Below, piece by piece: positions 63,842-64,000 of a DNA stretch of 64,000 nucleotides. A model generated the notes under the pieces. The model searched no databases and had not been told where the DNA came from. It saw only the letters and a list, made by a program, of their open reading frames with translations. The position numbers and the translations under genes were made by a program. The stretch's first letter is position 1, and each line of letters opens with the position of its first letter. The DNA lies in the NCBI RefSeq assembly GCF_009687865.1, contig NZ_BLAE01000033.1:62001-126000 (forward strand). The letters run 5' to 3'. The stretch comes from Acrocarpospora macrocephala. Lineage in GTDB: Bacteria > Actinomycetota > Actinomycetes > Streptosporangiales > Streptosporangiaceae.

Positions 63842-64000
63842 CTATTCCAGGGCGGCGAGCAGCGCGGCCGCGTCCTCTTCGGACATGGCCGCGACCTGCT
63901 CGGCGAGCACGCTCTCGAGGTCGGCGGCGAGGTTGCGCACGGTGCGGCACTCGAACAGCACGGCCACGGCCAGCTCGGTCCTGAAGTGCTCCCTGATCCG
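63842..64000 (-). CDS. C-terminal end of an upstream NRPS/PKS carrier-domain protein (partial)
   Basis: 52 residues are visible before a TAG stop. [20 protein letters not shown] resembles the last helices of a T domain just after its phosphopantetheine site. The tail [13 protein letters not shown] matches the short acidic helix at the ends of NRPS 4-6. The serine motif and all upstream domains lie outside the window, so NRPS or hybrid PKS cannot be told apart. It shows that the cluster continues to the right. Confidence 0.7.
   Translation of the reverse strand, partial: RIREHFRTELAVAVLFECRTVRNLAADLESVLAEQVAAMSEEDAAALLAALE

Overview
The window is very GC-rich DNA with GTG and TTG starts, dense gene packing, an ECF sigma factor of a mainly actinobacterial type, an F420/flavin luciferase-like oxidoreductase and a giant nonribosomal peptide synthetase (NRPS) locus. 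This fits a filamentous actinomycete; Streptosporangiales (Nonomuraea or Actinomadura-like) is a reasonable guess, but the sequence alone does not fix the genus.

Left flank (1-13,384): two adjacent P-loop GTPases on the minus strand (the first cut by the window edge), a GH15 glucoamylase/trehalase-type enzyme, a DGPF protein plus ECF42-type sigma factor pair, a luciferase-like monooxygenase divergent from an HxlR regulator, and a decayed stretch (8,098-9,787). That stretch holds an FAD-monooxygenase fragment, a hairpin, a secreted protein that looks like a zinc metallopeptidase without its HExxH site, and a frameshifted SRPBCC remnant. A secreted alpha/beta-hydrolase with a Calx-beta-like region and a secreted CHRD-domain protein follow, converging on a 15-bp-stem terminator. 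The 13,232-13,384 gap holds only a short direct repeat (TTCACCCGA twice) and the upstream region of the CHRD gene.

NRPS locus (13,385 to beyond 64,000, all minus strand, read right to left): end of an upstream carrier-domain protein, MbtH-like protein, luciferase-like oxidoreductase, seven NRPS genes with 13 adenylation domains, a type II thioesterase between the third and fourth NRPS, then a carbamoyltransferase, an M20 carbamoylase-like amidase and a DrrAB-like ABC exporter. Nearly every junction is an overlapping ATGA/GTGA or a gap of 0-19 nt, so about 50 kb looks like one translationally coupled operon; its promoter is outside the window. The last NRPS carries the terminal thioesterase. 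Pocket residues read by eye suggest, in assembly order: basic, Orn-like, Dab-like, Val, beta-Ala-like, Gln-like, Ser, Thr, unassigned, Asn-like, unassigned, Thr, Asn-like. Each Thr module is followed by a divergent condensation domain of the kind that could dehydrate Thr to dehydrobutyrine. No epimerisation domain was seen.

The most unusual observation is that the NRPS proteins are riddled with in-frame minisatellite-like tandem repeats: about 20 tracts with unrelated units of 2 to 22 residues. They recur at the same structural places (the A2-A3 loop and A8-A10 region of adenylation domains, one surface loop of condensation domains, and interdomain linkers) and are absent from the other operon proteins. 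Related slippage events are a 104-bp tandem duplication across the NRPS1/NRPS2 junction, which created a 35-codon cistron, and a nearly identical pair of condensation domains in NRPS3.
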